DNA of 64,000 nt, taken from positions 1 to 64,000 of the forward strand of contig NZ_FOIB01000013.1 of NCBI RefSeq assembly GCF_900111765.1. The letters run 5' to 3'. A program made the position numbers and the translations under genes. This DNA comes from Myxococcus fulvus (GTDB taxonomy: Bacteria > Myxococcota > Myxococcia > Myxococcales > Myxococcaceae). Shown here piece by piece: positions 58,914-64,000 of this stretch. The notes under the pieces are model-generated. The model was given only the letters and a program-made list of their open reading frames with translations. It ran no database searches and was not told the origin of the DNA. Position 1 is the first letter of the stretch; the number at the start of each line of letters is the position of its first letter.

Positions 58914-59351
58914 ATGAGCCTGACCCCTGCCCAGAAGTCCCCCACCCTGAAGAAGTACGTCGGCGGCTGTCACTGCGGCGCCGTGCGCTTCGAGGCCGAG
59001 GTGGACCTCGCCGAGGCGGTGAACCGCTGCAACTGCACCGTCTGCACGAAGATGGGCGGCACGACGACCCAGGTGGCCCCCAGCTCGTTCCGCGTCCTCC
59101 AGGGCGAGGGCGAGACGGCCGAGTACCGGGTGGGCAAGAGCCCCAACTACCGGCGCTTCTGCAAGCACTGCGGCGTCCAGGCCTACGGCGGCGGCTTCGT
59201 CGAGGAGCTGGGCGGCGACTTCCGCTCCATCAACGTGGGCTGCCTGGACGACGTGGACCTCTCCAAGCTCAAGGTCCAGTACTGGGACGGCCGTCACGAC
59301 AACTGGGAGGCGGGCTCCCGCTCCGAGCCGTGGCCCCTGCGCGCCGCGTGA
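58914..59351 (+). CDS. GFA (CENP-V/Gfa) family zinc protein
   Basis: 145 residues from ATG 58914, with GGAG upstream. Zinc-binding Cys are seen in GGCHCGAVRFE, RCNCTVCTKMGG and FCKHCGVQ, the pattern of glutathione-dependent formaldehyde-activating-like proteins. Most family members have other or unknown substrates. It converges on the TetR gene with a 21-nt gap. Confidence 0.94.
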   Translation: MSLTPAQKSPTLKKYVGGCHCGAVRFEAEVDLAEAVNRCNCTVCTKMGGTTTQVAPSSFRVLQGEGETAEYRVGKSPNYRRFCKHCGVQAYGGGFVEELGGDFRSINVGCLDDVDLSKLKVQYWDGRHDNWEAGSRSEPWPLRAA

Positions 59352-59372
59352 TGCGCCCCCCTGGGCCCGTCT

Positions 59373-60002
59373 TCAGCCGCGGGCCCGCGTGGCCTCCAGG
59401 CCGAGCAGCAGGACGTCCAGGCCGTGGCGGAACTCCTCGTCATGGGTGAGCCGCCGCGCGTCCTGGGCCGTCTGTCGCAGCAGGGGATAGCGGCCGGCGT
59501 CCAGCTCCGCGAGCGCGGCGGTGCCCTCTCCGGACAGGGCGCCCAGGTGCATGAGCTGGACGGAGCCGAAGACGTGGCTCACCAGCGTGCGCAGGGCGAC
59601 AAGCCGTGACAGGCCCTCGAAGCCGCCCTCCGTCAGGAGCGCGAGCAGCGCCTCGGCCCACGCCAGCGTGCCCTCGGTGCAGTGGCGCCGGGTGAGCACC
59701 AGCGGCGCGACGCAAGGGTGGCGCGCCACCGCCCCTCGCACCTGTCCCAGCAGCGTCTTCACCCGCTCGGTCCAGGGCGTGTCCCCACCCGGACCGGGCA
59801 GTCGCACGTCCCGCATCACCGCGTCGACGACCAGCGACTCCAGCGCCTCGCGCCCCTCCACATAGCGGTACAGGGACATGGTCCCCATGCCGAGCGCGCT
59901 CGCCACCGAGCGCATGGACAGCGCGGCCAGCCCCTCCCGCTCGATGACGTTGAGGGCGGCGTCGGCGATGCCAGGCAGGGTGAGCGAGCGGGGACGAGGC
60001 AT
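59373..60002 (-). CDS. TetR-family transcriptional regulator
   Basis: 209 residues from ATG 60002; upstream in-frame Met codons at 60035 and 60056 are possible. The HTH is GIADAALNVIEREGLAALSM then ALGMGTMSLYRYVEGREAL. The C-terminal domain (RVKTLLGQVRGAVARHPCV, LVALRTLVSHVFGSVQLMHL) fits the tetracycline-repressor-like ligand fold. It could control the GFA gene or the divergent M4 metalloprotease. Confidence 0.92.
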   Translation of the reverse strand: MPRPRSLTLPGIADAALNVIEREGLAALSMRSVASALGMGTMSLYRYVEGREALESLVVDAVMRDVRLPGPGGDTPWTERVKTLLGQVRGAVARHPCVAPLVLTRRHCTEGTLAWAEALLALLTEGGFEGLSRLVALRTLVSHVFGSVQLMHLGALSGEGTAALAELDAGRYPLLRQTAQDARRLTHDEEFRHGLDVLLLGLEATRARG

Positions 60003-60202
60003 GGGGGCGGGGACAGGCGTACAGCGTACGCTCATGGTGGGGCCGTTACGACTCATCTCGAGCGGGAGCAGGGGCCACAGTGATTCCGGCAGGTTGCCTG
60101 CTCCGACAGGGCGTGTGTGCTTTTTCCTCCCACCGCGACACAACCTCAGGTGCCCAGAGTCCGAGAATCCTCACGAACCTGTCACCTCTGGGCCCCCCCA
60201 CC

Positions 60203-62044
60203 ATGAAGATTCGCGCCGACCTCCCGAAGCTTCCCGTCACGCGTTCCACGGACACCCGGCCCGCGACGGCGCCCGAGGTGAAGAACAAGGCCCTGGGCTT
60301 CACCGAGGGCTCCACCTTCGAGGCGTCGACGAAGCCCGCGCTGGCGAAGCCGGCCACGCCGCTGACGGCGCCGACGGTGAAGTCCGGCCCGGTGGCCCTG
60401 GACAGCGCCACCAGCAAGGCGGCCATCCAGACGACGCTGGACTTCGTGCAGAAGCAGGCGGCGCCCACGGTGTCGCAGCTCCTGGCCGGCAAGCAGGGCG
60501 TCAACACCGCGGACTTCGCGCCGCGCGCGGTGGAGAAGGACGACCTGGGCTTCACCCACGTGCGCATGGACCGCAAGCACGAGGGCGTGCCCGTCTTCGG
60601 CGAGCAGGTGGTGGGTCACCTGGACCGCGAGGGCAAGCTGGAGAGCCTGACGGGTGACGTGGGCACCATCCCCGCGGGCCTGGGCAAGAAGGAGACGAAG
60701 CTGTCCGCCGAGGACGCGCTGGCCGTGGCCCAGAAGGAGTTCAACGGCCCCACGGACCGCAAGCCCGTCTCCGAGCGCGTCATCTTCAAGGACGCCAACG
60801 GCGAGTACAAGGCCGCGTACCACGTGGAGCTGAGCAACACGACGGACGTGGGCCCGGGCAAGGACCCGCGCCGCATGCAGTACCTGGTGGACGCGAACAC
60901 CGGCAAGGTGCTGGAGCAGTACAACCAGATGGGCGGCGTGGGCAGCCACGCGCACGGCGCGGACCACGCGGGCCACTCGCACGCGGTGAAGCCCTCGCTG
61001 ACGGCCGAGACGCCGACGACCGAGGAGCCCGGCACGCCCGCGCCCTCGAGCAAGGCGGACGACACCACCCAGTACAGCGGCAAGGTGGAGATCGGCAGCA
61101 CGAAGACCGCGGACGGCAAGTACTCGCTCGAGGACACCTCGCGCGGCGGCGGCGTGGTGACGCGGGACGCGCTCAACCGCGACCCCAACACCGACTCCAC
61201 CACGCACGCGGCCGTCACCGACGACAACGACATCTGGGGCGAGGGCACCGACTCCGCGCGCAACAAGGACGCGGTGGACGCGCAGTACGGCGCCCAGGCC
61301 ACGTACGACTTCTACAAGGACGTGCTCGGCCGTGACTCCATCGACGGCAAGGGCGAGAAGCTCATCTCCGATGTGCACGTGGGCAAGGACTTCGCCAACG
61401 CCTTCTGGGACGGCGAGAAGATGAACTACGGCGATGGTGACGGCGACCAGTTCGGCTCGCTCACCACGCTGGACATCGCCGGCCACGAAATCACCCACGG
61501 CCTCACCGAGCGCACCGCGGGCCTGCAGTACCGCAACGAGTCGGGCGCCCTCAACGAGGCGATGAGCGACATCATGGGCGTGGGCGTGGAGTGGTACGCC
61601 AGCCAGCGCAACGACGCGGTGAAGTTCGACTGGACGGTGGGCGAGGACACGTTCACGCCCAACAACGGCGACGACACCGACGGTCTGCGGGATTTGAGCA
61701 ACCCCTCCAGCGACGGCATGTCGCCGGACCACTACTCGAAGCGCTACACCGGCTGGCAGGACAACGGCGGCGTGCACATCAACTCGGGCATCCCGAACAA
61801 CGCCTTCTACCTGCTGTCCGAGGGTGGCAAGAACCGCACCTCCGGCGTGGAGGTGAAGGACGGCATCGGCATCGAGAAGGGCCTGAAGATCTACTCGCGC
61901 GCGCTGAACTTCTACATGACGCCGACCACCAACTTCGCCCAGGCGAAGGAGGCCACGTACAAGGCGGCGCAGGACCTGTACGGCAAGGACTCCGTCGAGG
62001 CCCAGAAGGTGCTGGAGAGCTGGGGCGCGGTCGGCGTGAAGTAG
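60203..62044 (+). CDS. M4 (thermolysin-like) metalloprotease without an obvious signal peptide
   Basis: 613 residues from ATG 60203. FTP/PepSY propeptide regions (about 70-300) include LGFTHVRMDRKHEGVPVFGE and AAYHVELSNTTDVGPGKDP. The zinc site is GHEITHGLTERT near residue 429, with Glu in NESGALNEAMSD 24 residues on and a later His in GVHINSGIPNNAFYLLSEGG. The N-terminus (MKIRADLPKLPVTRSTD) lacks the hydrophobic core of a Sec signal. A Thr/Pro/His-rich stretch around 255-300 links propeptide and catalytic parts. It would act as an exported or vesicle-delivered protease; route unknown. Confidence 0.93.
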   Translation: MKIRADLPKLPVTRSTDTRPATAPEVKNKALGFTEGSTFEASTKPALAKPATPLTAPTVKSGPVALDSATSKAAIQTTLDFVQKQAAPTVSQLLAGKQGVNTADFAPRAVEKDDLGFTHVRMDRKHEGVPVFGEQVVGHLDREGKLESLTGDVGTIPAGLGKKETKLSAEDALAVAQKEFNGPTDRKPVSERVIFKDANGEYKAAYHVELSNTTDVGPGKDPRRMQYLVDANTGKVLEQYNQMGGVGSHAHGADHAGHSHAVKPSLTAETPTTEEPGTPAPSSKADDTTQYSGKVEIGSTKTADGKYSLEDTSRGGGVVTRDALNRDPNTDSTTHAAVTDDNDIWGEGTDSARNKDAVDAQYGAQATYDFYKDVLGRDSIDGKGEKLISDVHVGKDFANAFWDGEKMNYGDGDGDQFGSLTTLDIAGHEITHGLTERTAGLQYRNESGALNEAMSDIMGVGVEWYASQRNDAVKFDWTVGEDTFTPNNGDDTDGLRDLSNPSSDGMSPDHYSKRYTGWQDNGGVHINSGIPNNAFYLLSEGGKNRTSGVEVKDGIGIEKGLKIYSRALNFYMTPTTNFAQAKEATYKAAQDLYGKDSVEAQKVLESWGAVGVK

Positions 62045-62065
62045 TCGCTGTCCCGCGTGCTTCAT

Positions 62066-62100
62066 CCCCGCCGCGCTCGAGCCTCCGGCTCGCGCGGCGG
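62066..62100 (+). terminator. Hairpin after the M4 protease gene
   Basis: CCCGCCGCGC (62066-62075) and GCGCGGCGGG (62091-62100) form the outer stem, and GAGCC/GGCTC with a TCC loop forms the inner stem. It lies 22 nt after the stop. No T tract, but very stable. Confidence 0.65.
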
Positions 62101-62273
62101 GCGCATCACCGGGCCTCCTCATGCGTCGTCGGCGCCGCGCGCGCCTGACAACCGGGGGCTCCCGGGTGGAGCGGACGGCTGCCCGCAGGCTCGCCCCGCT
62201 CTCCGGAACGAGGCTCCCACCCGGGGGCAACACCATCTCGTCTTCCAGAGAGCCTTCATCCCCAGGAGAGCAC

Positions 62274-63665
<1,392 letters not shown>

Positions 63666-63688
63666 GGTGGCGCTGTCGGGGAGAGTGC

Positions 63689-63723
63689 GGGAGCGCGTCA
63701 GGTGCGGACGCGCTCCCGTTTTT
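63689..63723. terminator. Strong intrinsic terminator of the glutamate decarboxylase gene
   Basis: GGGAGCGCGTC (63689-63699) and GACGCGCTCCC (63707-63717) are perfect 11-bp arms around a 7-nt loop, followed by GTTTTTG. It lies 24 nt after the gadB stop and just past the convergent hydrolase stop, so it may serve both. Confidence 0.9.
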
Positions 63724-63726
63724 GTG

Positions 63727-64000
63727 TCAGCGCTCGTCGTTGCGCTGGATGAAGTCCACCAGGCTGTCCACGTAGCGCGAGTCGATGAGCGTCGTCAGGT
63801 GCGTGCGGCCGGGGATGATGACGTTCTCGAATCCCGCCAGCTCCCGCTCCAGACGCACCGTCTTGGAGTAGGGCGCGTCGAACTCGCCGTTCACCGCCTG
63901 CACCGGCACGCGCAGGGAGGGCAGGTCGATGGAGGGGGGCCACCACGCGGTCCACGCCTCGGTGATGGCGGCGACGAAGCGCGGGTCCGGCGGAGGGTCG
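63727..64000 (-). CDS. Alpha/beta hydrolase, C-terminal part (5' end outside window)
   Basis: The frame is open from the right edge to TGA at 63727, about 90 codons. It holds the end of an alpha/beta hydrolase: LRVPVQAVNGEFDAPYS carries the catalytic Asp/Glu region, and VIIPGRTHLTTLIDSRYV carries the catalytic His. The nucleophile Ser lies outside the window. Converges on the glutamate decarboxylase gene. Confidence 0.75.
   Translation of the reverse strand, partial: DPPPDPRFVAAITEAWTAWWPPSIDLPSLRVPVQAVNGEFDAPYSKTVRLERELAGFENVIIPGRTHLTTLIDSRYVDSLVDFIQRNDER

Overview
The window is high-GC DNA (about 70 percent G+C by eye), densely coded with G/C third positions. It almost certainly comes from a predatory myxobacterium of the Myxococcus/Corallococcus type. 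The evidence is a MYXO-CTERM sorting tail at 33461-36151, many lipoproteins of no known family, an NRPS, a B-family DNA polymerase, a LytS/LytT pair, twin CspA-type genes and several GH-like, RCC1, WG and beta-helix secreted proteins. No rRNA, tRNA, CRISPR array, transposase or phage gene was seen.

Layout. 1-5187 (minus strand): an outer-membrane protein with a BamE/SmpA-like head, then an NRPS initiation module (A-PCP-C) cut by the left edge. 5300-10673 (plus): an operon-like run starting with a 60-residue acidic peptide coupled by a 4-nt overlap to a Rieske oxygenase, then a diheme cytochrome c lipoprotein, a multiheme lipoprotein and a Pro-rich lipoprotein. These two runs diverge from one promoter region holding a 15-bp palindrome and a TTGACA box. 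10849-13735: a divergent TldD/PmbA-type pair. 13740-20815: cupin/JmjC-like oxygenase, pirin, PRMT-like methyltransferase, 2TM protein, AhpD-like protein and a MocR regulator. 21023-22442: a TetR remnant, then two csp genes flanking a small basic protein gene with two clear terminators. 22531-27012: an ABC ATPase and an ABC permease fused to an M1 aminopeptidase. 27082-32052: fadD with a G-quadruplex motif upstream, then a YafY-type regulator divergent from a B-family DNA polymerase. 32155-45253: TRIC channel, SnoaL-like, MYXO-CTERM protein, TPR protein, a tandem array of about 71-bp units, dihydroxyacetone kinase, outer-membrane protein, bactofilin-like, GH71-like, WG-repeat and RCC1 proteins. 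45312-55471: two SUKH paralogues, LytS/LytT, PD40 propeller, intradiol dioxygenase, beta-helix lipoprotein, AraC, DUF3224, a frameshifted LRR gene and a Cys-rich lipoprotein. 55611-64000: imine-reductase-like and SDR genes divergent from an AraC regulator, GFA protein, TetR, M4 metalloprotease, glutamate decarboxylase and a partial alpha/beta hydrolase.

The best candidate for an undescribed system is the small peptide plus Rieske oxygenase at 5300-6495. Its arrangement resembles a ribosomal peptide precursor with its tailoring enzyme, in front of a set of exported heme and lipoproteins, with a TldD/PmbA protease pair about 4 kb downstream. This is inference from gene order and sequence shape only. 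Calls rest on reading motifs by eye; no database search was run.
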